A stretch of 33,105 nt of DNA from Gammaproteobacteria bacterium (GTDB lineage: Bacteria; Pseudomonadota; Gammaproteobacteria; Steroidobacterales; Steroidobacteraceae). The position numbers were made by a program, and so were the translations under genes. Every line of letters begins with the position of its first letter. Within the stretch, counting starts at the first letter, position 1. The notes under the pieces are model-generated. The model was given only the letters and a program-made list of their open reading frames with translations. It had not been told where the DNA came from and made no database searches. The stretch is from NCBI GenBank assembly GCA_029865465.1, contig JAOUGW010000010.1, positions 1 through 33,105 of the forward strand. Reading direction: 5' to 3'. Positions 1-10,448 of this stretch are shown one piece after another.

Positions 1-78
1 GAACGCGCCATCAGCGTGGCGAAGGGCGTTTCCGGCGTGAAGCAAGTCGTCGACGCGCTGTTCGTCAAACCCGAGTAA
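1..78 (+). CDS. BON-domain protein, C-terminal fragment
   Basis: The reading frame is open from the first base and ends with TAA at 76-78, giving the last 25 residues of a protein whose start lies outside the window. The pattern A-x-x-V-A-x-G-V-x-G-V-x-x-V-V-D-x-L-x-V matches the end of a BON domain, the roughly 60-residue lipid-binding fold of OsmY-like periplasmic proteins. Placing it in the envelope is inference from that family, because no signal peptide is visible. An 8-bp GC-rich hairpin follows 34 bases downstream. Confidence 0.6.
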   Translation, partial: ERAISVAKGVSGVKQVVDALFVKPE

Positions 79-112
79 CCCGGCATCGAGCGACACGTCG
101 ACGCGGCTCGAA

Positions 113-135
113 GAGGCCCCGGTCGTCGGGGCCTC
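113..135 (+). terminator. GC-rich hairpin after the BON gene, possible terminator
   Basis: GAGGCCCC (113-120) pairs with GGGGCCTC (128-135) around a 7-base loop. There is no T-tract after the stem, so it is at best a weak intrinsic terminator or an mRNA-end stabiliser. It lies between the BON gene and the peptidase gene. Confidence 0.4.
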
Positions 136-161
136 CTGCGGTAGGGGAAAGCTGCGAGGCG

Positions 162-962
162 ATGAAAAGACTGCTGCAACTTGTGACGATCGCGGTCTGC
201 GTGCCGACGCTGGCCCTGGCCGTGCCTGCCGCCGCTCATGCGGACGAACCGGTCGCGGCGGTAACTCTCGAAGCGCTCGCTGCCGCGATCGCGGCGAAGA
301 CGGATGCGCGAGTCGACGAACTGCTGCCGCGCATCGACGGCGTCGGGAGAAGGCTGCTTGCGCTGCGCTCATACATTCGCAGCGGCGGTCACCTGTCCGA
401 GCGCTGGAGCTGGACGCAGGAGCGGATCGCGGCGTACGAAGGCTCGATCGAGCAACAGGAGCTGGACGCGGAAGTTCAGCGCGTGCGCGAGGCCTTCGAG
501 CGATCGAATCCGGGATACGAGCTGTTCGTGAACCCGCAGGTGCGCAGCCTCGACCTCCAGCTTGCGAACTGGAATCACAACGAGTCCGTCGCTGCCGCCT
601 CGGTCCGGCTGCTGCAGGACGCGGTTGCGCACCTCGGCAAGGCGCCCCGGGATGCCGTACCTGCCGACATGCTCGAGGCTTTTCTCGGGTCATACGTACC
701 AGAGCCCGTGCCGACCGTGGCCGCGCCGGGGCTGTCGCCGCACGGACAGATGCGCGCGATCGATTTCCAGGTGCACAGGGGCGCCGAGATCGTCGCCGGA
801 CCCGACACGCAGACGATCGGGTCGACCTGGGAGCAGGGCGGCTGGGCCGCCCGGCTCGATACTGCAGTGCGTGAGGCCAGCCGTAGGTTCGTCGGACCGC
901 TCGTTTCCCCGCGCGAGCCCTGGCATTACACGTACACCCCGGTCGCCGTCGCCGACCAGTAG
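162..962 (+). CDS. Secreted M15-type zinc peptidase (D-Ala-D-Ala carboxypeptidase-like)
   Basis: This 266-residue protein starts with a clear signal peptide: basic MKR, a hydrophobic core at residues 4-24, and likely cleavage after AHA near residue 27. Residues 190-258 carry the M15 (VanY/DacA-like) active-site signature: S-P-H194-x6-D201 for zinc binding, then E252-P-W-H255, giving the catalytic Glu and third zinc ligand. The family hydrolyses peptide bonds in or near peptidoglycan stem peptides, so a periplasmic cell-wall role is likely. The region between about residues 35 and 170 is mostly helical and charged and I do not recognise it. The ATG at 162 is preceded by a purine-rich GCGAGGCG. 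It appears monocistronic, since hppD follows 112 bases later with its own ribosome site. The substrate is not evident from sequence. Confidence 0.72.
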   Translation: MKRLLQLVTIAVCVPTLALAVPAAAHADEPVAAVTLEALAAAIAAKTDARVDELLPRIDGVGRRLLALRSYIRSGGHLSERWSWTQERIAAYEGSIEQQELDAEVQRVREAFERSNPGYELFVNPQVRSLDLQLANWNHNESVAAASVRLLQDAVAHLGKAPRDAVPADMLEAFLGSYVPEPVPTVAAPGLSPHGQMRAIDFQVHRGAEIVAGPDTQTIGSTWEQGGWAARLDTAVREASRRFVGPLVSPREPWHYTYTPVAVADQ

Positions 963-1001
963 CTCCGCGACCGGAACTGCGCGCAGCGGCTGCCTCCCGG
1001 T

Positions 1002-1029
1002 TTGATCCGCGGCCGCGTTCAGCTACCAT
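1002..1029 (+). promoter_or_regulatory. Candidate sigma70 promoter of the tyrosine catabolism operon
   Basis: TTGATC (1002-1007) and TACCAT (1024-1029) are separated by 16 bases, each matching four of six consensus positions. The pair sits 45 bases upstream of the hppD start and is followed by a strong ribosome site, GGGAGG at 1063-1068. It is a plausible promoter but was found by eye in GC-rich DNA. Confidence 0.35.
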
Positions 1030-1074
1030 GCGCGCCTACAGTTTCATTCGTAACTAACCTGCGGGAGGGCTGCC

Positions 1075-2121
1075 ATGGCCGACCTCGGCGAAAACCCGAT
1101 GGGTACCGACGGCTTCGAGTTCGTCGAATACACCGCGCCCGACCCCGAACTGCTGCGCTCGCTGTTCGAGCGCATGGGTTTTCCCGTCACGGCGCGTCAC
1201 CGCAGCAAGAACGTCACGCTGCACAAGCAGGGCGACGTCAACTTCATCATCAACGCCGAGCCGGGCAGTTTCGGCCAGCGTTTCGCGCAGCAGCACGGGC
1301 CTTCTGCCTGCGCCATGGCGTTTCGCGTCAAGGATGCCGCGAAGGCATTCAAGCGCGCGGTCGAGCTGGGCGCGCAGCCGGTCCAGAGTGCCGTGGGGCC
1401 AATGGAGCTCAACATCCCGGCCATCGAGGGCATCGGCGGCAGCCAGGTGTACCTGGTGGATCGCTACGGCGAGAGTACGATCTACGACGTCGATTTCGTC
1501 CCGGTGCAGGATCGCGGTACGTTGCGTTCGACGGGCCTGTCGGTCATCGATCACCTGACCCACAACGTGCATCGCGGCAACATGGACAAGTGGGCGGGCT
1601 ACTACGAGCGGCTGTTCAACTTCCGTGAGATCCGCTACTTCGATATCGAAGGCAGGAAGACCGGCCTGTTCAGCAAGGCGATGACCAGCCCCTGCGGCAA
1701 GATCCGCATCCCCATCAACGAGTCGCAGGACGACAAGTCGCAGATCGAGGAATACCTGCGCGAGTACCACGGCGAGGGCATCCAGCACATCGCGCTGCAC
1801 ACGCCGGACATCTACTCGACCGTGGACGCACTGCGCGCCAACGGCATCAAGTTCCAGGAGACGCCGGCGACCTACTACGAAGGAGTGCCGGCCCGCGTGG
1901 AAGGACACCGCGAGTCGCTCGAGGAACTGTCGAAGCGCGGCATCCTGATCGATGGCAGCGCCAAGGACGGCATCCTGCTGCAGATCTTCACCACCAACGT
2001 CATCGGCCCGATCTTCTTCGAGGTCATCCAGCGCAAGGGCAATGAAGGCTTCGGCGAAGGCAACTTCCGCGCGCTGTTCGAGTCGATCGAACTCGACCAG
2101 GAGCGGCGTGGCGTCATTTGA
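1075..2121 (+). CDS. hppD: 4-hydroxyphenylpyruvate dioxygenase
   Basis: This 348-residue protein is the usual length for bacterial HPPD, which converts 4-hydroxyphenylpyruvate to homogentisate with O2 and Fe(II), the committed step of tyrosine catabolism. The three iron ligands of the two-barrel vicinal-oxygen-chelate fold are visible: H160 in IDHLTHNV, H238 in GIQHIALHT and E316 in FFEVIQRKG, close to the His-His-Glu positions of characterised bacterial enzymes. The ATG at 1075 is 6 bases after GGGAGG. It leads a same-strand cluster with the homogentisate ring-cleavage enzyme, a fumarylacetoacetate hydrolase and an aromatic aminotransferase. Its TGA stop forms the first bases of a G-rich inverted repeat, which may set the end or stability of the hppD part of the message. 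Confidence 0.96.
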   Translation: MADLGENPMGTDGFEFVEYTAPDPELLRSLFERMGFPVTARHRSKNVTLHKQGDVNFIINAEPGSFGQRFAQQHGPSACAMAFRVKDAAKAFKRAVELGAQPVQSAVGPMELNIPAIEGIGGSQVYLVDRYGESTIYDVDFVPVQDRGTLRSTGLSVIDHLTHNVHRGNMDKWAGYYERLFNFREIRYFDIEGRKTGLFSKAMTSPCGKIRIPINESQDDKSQIEEYLREYHGEGIQHIALHTPDIYSTVDALRANGIKFQETPATYYEGVPARVEGHRESLEELSKRGILIDGSAKDGILLQIFTTNVIGPIFFEVIQRKGNEGFGEGNFRALFESIELDQERRGVI

Positions 2122-2219
2122 AGGGGTTGGGGGACAGGGGATAGGGGTTAGTCGGAGCTCCGGAGCGGGCGCATCGCGGCCTTCCGACTATCCCCTAACG
2201 CCTAACCTCTAACCCCTTT
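2121..2219 (+). repeat. G-rich imperfect inverted repeat (REP-like), copy A
   Basis: Arms at 2121-2156 and 2183-2218 are complementary at 29 of 36 positions. The left arm is built from heptamer-like units AGGGG(T/A)T and ends in TAGTCGGA; the right arm begins TCCGACTATCCCC. The loop of 26 bases holds the palindrome GCTCCGGAGC. A second, diverged copy with the same units lies at 14429-14520. The left arm has four runs of at least four G separated by 2-3 bases, so it could form a G-quadruplex. It begins at the last base of the hppD stop codon and ends 16 bases before hmgA, inside the operon. Confidence 0.85.
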
Positions 2220-2235
2220 GCACTGAGGTTACGAC

Positions 2236-3363
2236 GTGAAACATTACATACCAGTGTCACGCGTCGAGGGCGTTGCCTCGCGGCAGGCACACTGCGACCT
2301 GCCCGCAGGCACGTACGAACGCGAGATGAGCAAGGAAGGGTTCTTCGGTCCGGCCGCGTTCTTCCACCATCGGCACCCGCCGACGGGCTGGACCGAGTTC
2401 GAGGGCCCGCTGCGTCCCCGTGCGCTCGACCTGGCGCAACTGTCGCCCGGTGCGGCCAGCCCCTGGTCGGCCGCCGAGGTGCTTGCGAATGCGGCCTGCC
2501 GCGTGCGCTTCTGGCGCCTGCCGCAGAGCATGGACAAGCTCGCACGCAACGCGGATGGCGACGACCTGCTGTTCGTGCACAACGGCGAGGCCGATCTCTA
2601 CTGCGATTTCGGGCACCTGGCCCTGCGTGCCGGCGACTACCTCATGCTGCCGCGCGGGACGATGTGGCGGCTCGAGATCGCCGCACCGATCGACGTGCTG
2701 TTGATCGAGTCCACCAACGCGAGCTACATGCTCCCCGACAGGGGCCTGGTCGGTCCGCACGCGATCTTCGATCCGGCGATCCTCGATACGCCGCGCATCG
2801 ACGATGCGTTCAAGGCGCAGCAGTCGGCCACGCAGGGTTGGCAGGTCGAGGTCAAACGCCGCGGCGCAATCTCGCGCATCACCTACCCGTTCAATCCGTT
2901 GGATGCCATCGGCTGGCACGGCGAACTCGCGCCGGTGCGGCTCAACGTGCGCGACATCCGCCCGCTGATGAGCGATCGCTATCACCTGCCGCCGTCGGCA
3001 CACACGACGTTCCTGTCGTCGCGCTTCGTCGTCTGCACGTTCGTGCCGCGACCGTTCGAGACGGACCCGAAGGCGCTGAAGGTGCCTTTCTTCCACAACA
3101 ACGACGACTACGACGAAGTCATTTTCTATCACGCGGGCGACTTCTTCAGCCGCGACAACATCCACCCGGGAATGCTCACGTATCACCCGGCGGGATTCAC
3201 GCACGGCCCGCACCCGAAGGCGCTCGCGCGGATGTTCGAGCAGACCAGGCCCGCGACCGACGAGTACGCGGTGATGATCGACACGCGCGATCCAATCGAC
3301 GTCAGCGCAGCCGGGCTCGCGGTGGAGTGGGCCGGGTACGTCGACAGCTGGAAAGGCAAATGA
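2236..3363 (+). CDS. hmgA: Homogentisate 1,2-dioxygenase, short form
   Basis: This 375-residue cupin-fold enzyme opens the homogentisate ring to maleylacetoacetate using Fe(II). It lacks the N-terminal block of the classical form of about 430-440 residues and resembles the shorter variant found in some proteobacteria and myxobacteria. Likely iron ligands are H287 in FFHNNDDYDE, E294 (with D293 adjacent; the spacing differs by one from the classical H-x5-E) and H323 in GFTHGPHP. The assignment rests on these motifs plus its place between hppD and the fumarylacetoacetate hydrolase gene. Its stop overlaps the next start in ATGA at 3360-3363, so translation is probably coupled. The start at 2236 lies 16 bases after the G-rich repeat. 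Confidence 0.92.
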   Translation: MKHYIPVSRVEGVASRQAHCDLPAGTYEREMSKEGFFGPAAFFHHRHPPTGWTEFEGPLRPRALDLAQLSPGAASPWSAAEVLANAACRVRFWRLPQSMDKLARNADGDDLLFVHNGEADLYCDFGHLALRAGDYLMLPRGTMWRLEIAAPIDVLLIESTNASYMLPDRGLVGPHAIFDPAILDTPRIDDAFKAQQSATQGWQVEVKRRGAISRITYPFNPLDAIGWHGELAPVRLNVRDIRPLMSDRYHLPPSAHTTFLSSRFVVCTFVPRPFETDPKALKVPFFHNNDDYDEVIFYHAGDFFSRDNIHPGMLTYHPAGFTHGPHPKALARMFEQTRPATDEYAVMIDTRDPIDVSAAGLAVEWAGYVDSWKGK

Positions 3364-4361
3364 AGCTCGCAACGCTGCGCAACGGCACGCGCGACGGCCA
3401 GCTGGTCGTCGTCAGCCGTGATCTCGACTGGGCGATGCCCGTGCCGGCGATCGCGCCGACGTTGCAGTCCGCGCTGGACGACTGGTCGCGCATTTCGCCG
3501 CTGCTGCTCGAGGCCGCTCAGCAACTCGCCGATGGCGGTGCGCGGGGTGCATTGCCGTTCGATCAGAAAGCCGCGCTGGCGCCGCTGCCGCGTTCGTACC
3601 ACTGGGCCGACGGCTCGGCGTACGTCAACCACGTCGAACTCGTGCGCAAGGCGCGCAATGCCGACATGCCGCCGAGCTTCTGGACCGATCCGCTCGTGTA
3701 CCAGGGCGGCTCGGACGATTTTCTCGCGCCAACCGCGGACGTGCCGGTGCCGAGCGAGGATTACGGCATCGATCTCGAGGGCGAACTCGCGGTGATCACC
3801 GACGACGTGCCGATGCTGGCCACTGCCGGCGAAGCGTGCGGCCACATCAAGCTGATCATGCTCGTCAACGACTGGTCGCTGCGGAACCTGATCCCGGACG
3901 AACTGGCCAAGGGGTTCGGCTTCTACCAGTCGAAGCCCGCCACCTCGTTCTCTCCCTGTGCGATCACGCCGGATGAGCTCGGCGCGGCCTGGCAGGGCAA
4001 CAAGGTGCACTTGCCGCTGGTGTCGCACATCAACGGCAGGCCGTTCGGCCGGCCGAACGCGGGCGTCGACATGACGTTTGATTTCGCGCAGCTCATCGCG
4101 CACGTGACCAGGACGCGTCGGCTAGGCGCCGGGGCGGTGATCGGTTCGGGGACGGTTTCGAATTACGACCGCTCCAGCGGGTCGTCCTGCCTCGCGGAAA
4201 CCCGCGCGCTCGAGCAGATCGCCTACGGCAGGCCGACCACGCCGTTCCTGCGTTTCGGCGACCGCGTGCGGATCGAGATGTTCGGCCGCGACGGCGCGAG
4301 CCTGTTCGGCGCGATCGATCAGCAGGTGGTCGCGGCCGTGGCTCGTACCAACGGCGGCTGA
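3360..4361 (+). CDS. fahA: Fumarylacetoacetate hydrolase family protein
   Basis: The 333-residue product belongs to the FAH fold, which hydrolyses fumarylacetoacetate to fumarate and acetoacetate, the last step of tyrosine breakdown. The metal-binding acidic set is visible as E140 and E142 in DLEGE and D171 in VNDWSLR. Further conserved FAH segments are KPATSFSPC and GAGAVIGSGTVSN. The ATG at 3360 is fixed by its 4-base overlap with the hmgA stop. No maleylacetoacetate isomerase gene lies between hmgA and this gene or elsewhere in the window, so isomerisation must be supplied from another locus or be spontaneous. Confidence 0.93.
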   Translation: MKLATLRNGTRDGQLVVVSRDLDWAMPVPAIAPTLQSALDDWSRISPLLLEAAQQLADGGARGALPFDQKAALAPLPRSYHWADGSAYVNHVELVRKARNADMPPSFWTDPLVYQGGSDDFLAPTADVPVPSEDYGIDLEGELAVITDDVPMLATAGEACGHIKLIMLVNDWSLRNLIPDELAKGFGFYQSKPATSFSPCAITPDELGAAWQGNKVHLPLVSHINGRPFGRPNAGVDMTFDFAQLIAHVTRTRRLGAGAVIGSGTVSNYDRSSGSSCLAETRALEQIAYGRPTTPFLRFGDRVRIEMFGRDGASLFGAIDQQVVAAVARTNGG

Positions 4362-4414
4362 CTCGCGGCGCCAGACTCGGGCATCATGCGGCGATTATCC
4401 GCACGGGTGCCACC

Positions 4415-5605
4415 ATGTTCGAAACGCTGGAGCAACTCGCGCCCGACTCGATCCTCGGCGTGACCATTGCTTTCCGCCGCGATCCCTCGCCACTGAAGGT
4501 GGACTTGGGCGTCGGCGTTTACCGTGACGATGCAGGCAACACGCCGGTGCCCGGAGCCGTGCGCGAGGCCGAGCGCGCGTTGATTGGCGCGCAGACCACG
4601 AAGAGTTACGTAGGTCCGGCGGGCAACCTCGATTTCAACGAACGGATCATAGCCCTCGCGCTCGGGCCACTCGCGGCCGGGCTCGCGGACCGGGTTGCTA
4701 CGATCCAGACCGTCGGCGGCTGTGGCGCGCTCCGGCTCGGCGCCGAACTCGTCAAGGTCGCGCGGCCGGGCACCGTCGTGCACGTGAGCGATCCGACCTG
4801 GGCCAACCACGAGCCGCTCATCGGCAGCTCCGGCATGCGGCTCGAGCGCTACCCGTATTTCGACGCCGCGCGTCGCGCCGTGGCGTTTGACGCCATGCTC
4901 GCGCACCTCGGCACGCTGCCAGCGGCATCGCTGGTGCTGCTGCACGCCTGCTGCCACAACCCGACGGGTGCCGACCTGTCGCCCGACCAGTGGCGGGCGC
5001 TCGCCGAAGTGATCGAGCGCAGGGGGCTGGTGCCCTTCGTCGACCTCGCCTACCAGGGGTTCGGCGACGACCTCGAGACCGACGCCATCGGCCTGCGTAC
5101 GCTCGCGGGGCGGGTGCCTGAACTCCTGCTCGCGGTGTCGTGCTCGAAGAATTTCGGCCTCTACCGTGAGCGGACCGGTGCCCTGGCCGTCATTTCGGCC
5201 AGCAGTGGGGCCAAGGCTGCCGTAGCCACGCACCAGGCCCGGCTGGCCCGGCGCATGTATTCAATGCCGCCGGATCACGGCGCGGCGATCGTCGCCCGCG
5301 TGCTGGCCGATGCGTCGCTGCGGCGGCACTGGGAGGAGGAGGTCGGCTCCATGGTGGCCCGCATGAAGTCGTTGCGCGCGCTGTTCGCGGCCCGCCTGGC
5401 CGCTCGCCTCCCGGGCCACGATTTCGGCTGGGTCACGCGCCAGCGCGGCATGTTTTCGTTGCTCGGGCTGCCGGAGGCCGACATCGCGCGGCTGCGGGAC
5501 GAGCACCACATCTACATGCCCCCCGACGGGCGCGTGAACGTGGCGGGCATCAGCGAGGCCAACGTGGACTACGTGGTCGACGCGGTCGCGAGCCTGCTCG
5601 CCTGA
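4415..5605 (+). CDS. tyrB: Aromatic amino acid aminotransferase (AspC/TyrB family)
   Basis: This 396-residue fold-type I PLP enzyme has the N-terminal hallmark L-G-V-G-V-Y of the AspC/TyrB subgroup, the G-x-G-A-L-R-L phosphate-site region, and the PLP lysine K245 in SCSKNFGLYRERTG. Family members transaminate aspartate and aromatic amino acids with 2-oxoglutarate. Its position after hppD-hmgA-fahA suggests it makes 4-hydroxyphenylpyruvate from tyrosine. The ATG at 4415 follows fahA by 53 bases. Specificity for tyrosine over aspartate is inferred from the neighbours rather than read from the sequence. Confidence 0.9.
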   Translation: MFETLEQLAPDSILGVTIAFRRDPSPLKVDLGVGVYRDDAGNTPVPGAVREAERALIGAQTTKSYVGPAGNLDFNERIIALALGPLAAGLADRVATIQTVGGCGALRLGAELVKVARPGTVVHVSDPTWANHEPLIGSSGMRLERYPYFDAARRAVAFDAMLAHLGTLPAASLVLLHACCHNPTGADLSPDQWRALAEVIERRGLVPFVDLAYQGFGDDLETDAIGLRTLAGRVPELLLAVSCSKNFGLYRERTGALAVISASSGAKAAVATHQARLARRMYSMPPDHGAAIVARVLADASLRRHWEEEVGSMVARMKSLRALFAARLAARLPGHDFGWVTRQRGMFSLLGLPEADIARLRDEHHIYMPPDGRVNVAGISEANVDYVVDAVASLLA

Positions 5606-5768
5606 GTCCCCGGCGTTCCGGGCGGACTGGGGTGCCTGCCGGAAGCGACTAGCCGGAGCGGGCATCCTTACTATACAATTCGTGGTCCGAGGTATCCGCG
5701 TTGCCCGTTGGGCGGGGCGGGCCTTGGCCGGTTCAGGGCACCTCGCGGCGCCTTGGGGCGGCGGGTGA

Positions 5769-5812
5769 TTCGCCAAAGAGGTCCCCGCAAGCGGGGATTT
5801 TTCTTTTGCGAA
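5769..5812 (+). terminator. Intrinsic terminator 1 in the rimP leader
   Basis: TCCCCG (5782-5787) pairs with CGGGGA (5792-5797) around a CAAG loop, followed directly by TTTTTCTTTT (5798-5807). The stem can extend outwards: TTCGCCAAAGA (5769-5779) pairs with TCTTTTGCGAA (5802-5812) at 10 of 11 positions, so the T-tract is itself complementary to an upstream A-rich stretch. It could end tyrB transcripts or act as an attenuator for the operon downstream. Confidence 0.85.
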
Positions 5813-5840
5813 GACCGGTGCGGCCGGTTGCAGGAAGAAG

Positions 5841-5868
5841 AAATGGGCCGCGGGCCCATTTTTCGTTT
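5841..5868 (+). terminator. Intrinsic terminator 2 / probable attenuator before rimP
   Basis: AAATGGGCC (5841-5849) pairs perfectly with GGCCCATTT (5853-5861) around a 3-base loop and is followed by a T-rich tract ending TTTCGTTT. It lies 26 bases before the rimP ATG, too close to be only the terminator of tyrB, so readthrough here would control rimP-nusA-infB expression. Confidence 0.8.
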
Positions 5869-5893
5869 GTGGGGTTCGAGCGAGGACGGAGCG

Positions 5894-6349
5894 ATGCTCA
5901 GGGACAAGCTGACGGCGCTGCTGCAGCCGGTCATCGCCGGTCTCGGGTATGACCTCTGGGAACTCGAGTACCTGCCGGGCCGTGGCAACTCACTGCTCCG
6001 CATCTACCTCGACACGGACGTCCATGCGGGCATCACGGTCGAGGACTGCGAGCGGGCGAGTCGAGCGGTCAGCGAAGCGCTCGACGCAGCGGATCCGATC
6101 CCGGGCAACTACACGCTCGAGGTGTCGTCGCCGGGCGTCGAGCGGCCGCTGCGCGTGGCGCGGCATTTCGCGCCGTACGCGGGCGAACGGGTTTTCGTGG
6201 AGATGGTGCATCCCGTCGAGGAGCGCCGCCGGTTCAAGGGCCGGCTGGTCGCGACCGGGGACGACACGATCGAGGTCGAGGTGGACGGCCGGCTTTACCG
6301 GCTGCCGATTGCGGGAATCAGGAAGGCGCATCTCGCGCCCGACTTCTGA
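5894..6349 (+). CDS. rimP: Ribosome maturation factor RimP
   Basis: This 151-residue protein of the usual RimP length is needed for maturation of the 30S subunit. It has the N-terminal alpha/beta domain with G-Y-D-L-W-E-L-E-Y, the central D-C-E-R-A-S-R-A-V-S segment, the S-S-P-G-V-E-R-P-L motif and a C-terminal SH3-like barrel. The ATG at 5894 was chosen because it gives the expected N-terminus (MLRDKLTALLQP); the same frame stays open upstream through the terminator hairpins but is not coding there. It is the first gene of the rimP-nusA-infB-rbfA-truB operon and sits 28 bases before nusA. Confidence 0.95.
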   Translation: MLRDKLTALLQPVIAGLGYDLWELEYLPGRGNSLLRIYLDTDVHAGITVEDCERASRAVSEALDAADPIPGNYTLEVSSPGVERPLRVARHFAPYAGERVFVEMVHPVEERRRFKGRLVATGDDTIEVEVDGRLYRLPIAGIRKAHLAPDF

Positions 6350-6377
6350 CCGCAGACGATTCAGAGGGCGACGAGCG

Positions 6378-7874
6378 ATGAACAAAGAGATCCTGATGGT
6401 CGTGGATGCCGTCTCGAACGAGAAAGGCGTCGAGAAGGACATCATCTTCGAGGCGCTCGAAGCCGCGCTCGCGTCCGCAACGCGCAAGAAGTACGGCGAA
6501 GAGATCGACGTCCGCGTGTCCATCAACCGCAAGACGGGCGATTACGATACGTTCCGGCGCTGGAAGGTCTTCGCCGATGACTCGACCGAACTCGAGTTCC
6601 CGGACAAGGAACTGCGCCTCGAGGACGGCCTCGACGTTTCGCCGGATGCCGAGCCGGGTGGCTATGTCGAAGTGCCGCTCGAGTCGGTGGCGTTCGGCCG
6701 CATCGCGGCGCAGACCGCGAAGCAGGTCATCGTGCAGAAAGTGCGCGAGGCGGAGCGCGCGCAGGTCGTCGAAGTCTACAAGGCCCGCATCGGCACGCTC
6801 GTGTCCGGCCTGGTGAAGCGCGTCGACCGCAACGGCATCTTCGTCGACCTCGGCGGCAACGCCGAAGGCTTCATCCCGCGCGACCAGATGATTCCGCGCG
6901 AGCCGGTCCGCACGCAGGACCGCATCAAGGCTTTCCTGAAGGACGTGCGTTCCGAGCCGCGCGGTCCCCAGCTGTTCCTGAGCCGCACTGCACCGGAGTT
7001 CCTGATCGAGCTGTTCAAGCTCGAAGTGCCGGAAGTGGGCCAGGGCCTGATCAACATCCTCGGCGCAGCGCGCGATCCGGGCGCCCGGGCCAAGATCGCC
7101 GTACGCAGCAACGACCCGCGCATCGACCCGGTCGGCGCATGCGTCGGCATGCGCGGTTCGCGCGTGCAGGCCGTGTCGAACGAGATCGCCGGCGAGCGCG
7201 TCGACATCATCCCGTTCGACGACAACCCCGCGCAGTTCGTGATCAACGCGATGCAGCCGGCGGAAGTCAGCTCGATCGTCATGGACGAGGAGTCGCATTC
7301 GATGGACATCGCCGTGGCGGAGGAAAAGCTGTCGCAGGCCATCGGCCGCGGCGGCCAGAACATCCGGCTCGCGAGCGAGCTCACCGGCTGGAGGCTCAAC
7401 ATCATGAGCGAGCAGGCGGCCGAGGAGAAGAGCGAGTCCGAGCAGAAGGTGCTGCGCGAGCTGTTCATGCAGCAGCTCGACGTCGACGAGGACGTCGCGG
7501 CAATCCTGGTGCAGGAAGGGTTCTCGAGCATCGAGGAAATCGCCTACGTGCCGCAGTCCGAGATCGCGTCGATCGAGGAATTCGACGAGGCGATCGTGCA
7601 GGAACTGCGCAATCGCGCGCGTGACGTGCTGCTGACGCAGGCGATCGCGAGCGAAGAGACGGTCTCGGCCCCGGCGGCCGACCTGCTCGAAGTCGAAGGC
7701 ATGGACGGCACCCTGGCCGCGGAGCTCGCGCGGCACGGCATCGTCACTCGTGAGGACCTGGCCGAGCAGGCGATCGACGACCTCGCCGAGATCCCGAATC
7801 TCGACGGGCAGCGCGCGGGCGAGCTGATCCTCGCTGCGCGCAAGCACTGGTTCGAACAGGGCCAGCAGGCGTGA
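6378..7874 (+). CDS. nusA: Transcription termination/antitermination protein NusA
   Basis: This 498-residue protein is full length for gammaproteobacterial NusA. Order of domains: N-terminal RNA-polymerase-binding domain (about 1-130), S1 (about 135-200, with [19 protein letters not shown]), KH1 (about 230-280, [12 protein letters not shown]), KH2 (about 300-345, [11 protein letters not shown]), and two acidic C-terminal repeats (about 360-420 and 435-490) with helix-hairpin-helix character that contact alpha-CTD or lambda N in E. coli. It binds elongating RNA polymerase and modulates pausing, termination and antitermination. The ATG at 6378 gives the conserved MNKEIL start. It lies downstream of a two-terminator leader, which may be a target of its own activity. 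Confidence 0.98.
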   Translation: MNKEILMVVDAVSNEKGVEKDIIFEALEAALASATRKKYGEEIDVRVSINRKTGDYDTFRRWKVFADDSTELEFPDKELRLEDGLDVSPDAEPGGYVEVPLESVAFGRIAAQTAKQVIVQKVREAERAQVVEVYKARIGTLVSGLVKRVDRNGIFVDLGGNAEGFIPRDQMIPREPVRTQDRIKAFLKDVRSEPRGPQLFLSRTAPEFLIELFKLEVPEVGQGLINILGAARDPGARAKIAVRSNDPRIDPVGACVGMRGSRVQAVSNEIAGERVDIIPFDDNPAQFVINAMQPAEVSSIVMDEESHSMDIAVAEEKLSQAIGRGGQNIRLASELTGWRLNIMSEQAAEEKSESEQKVLRELFMQQLDVDEDVAAILVQEGFSSIEEIAYVPQSEIASIEEFDEAIVQELRNRARDVLLTQAIASEETVSAPAADLLEVEGMDGTLAAELARHGIVTREDLAEQAIDDLAEIPNLDGQRAGELILAARKHWFEQGQQA

Positions 7875-7890
7875 GCGGAGGTCTGATCAC

Positions 7891-10443
<2,553 letters not shown>

Positions 10444-10448
10444 GGCAG

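Larger units (their letters stand above)
5672..5893 (+). promoter_or_regulatory. Leader of the rimP-nusA-infB operon with candidate promoter
   Basis: The 288 bases between tyrB and rimP contain no gene I can support. An AT-rich patch TATACAAT (5672-5679) in GC-rich surroundings offers a -10 element (TACAAT matches five of six), with no convincing -35. About 100 bases later come two tandem intrinsic terminators (5769-5812 and 5841-5868), followed 26 bases on by the rimP start. A terminator-containing rimP leader is a described attenuator class in gammaproteobacteria; whether this one is homologous needs a covariance-model search. Because NusA itself affects pausing and termination, autoregulation of its own operon through these terminators is an attractive inference. 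No tRNA gene is present here, unlike the metY arrangement of enteric bacteria. Confidence 0.5.

Noticed and set aside
2121-2219. CRISPR-like or telomere-like array suggested by the GGGGTTAG/GGGGATAG units
   Set aside because: There are only a few heptamer units per arm arranged as a palindrome, with no spacers or cas genes. This is a REP-like inverted repeat.
5680-5780. A possible tRNA gene upstream of rimP, as in the metY arrangement of enteric bacteria
   Set aside because: No T-loop GTTCRA, acceptor pairing or CCA end could be fitted; GGTTCAGGG near 5737 lacks the rest of a tRNA.
5708-5893. Upstream extension of the rimP reading frame
   Set aside because: It runs through two intrinsic terminators and adds residues absent from RimP; the ATG at 5894 gives the family N-terminus.
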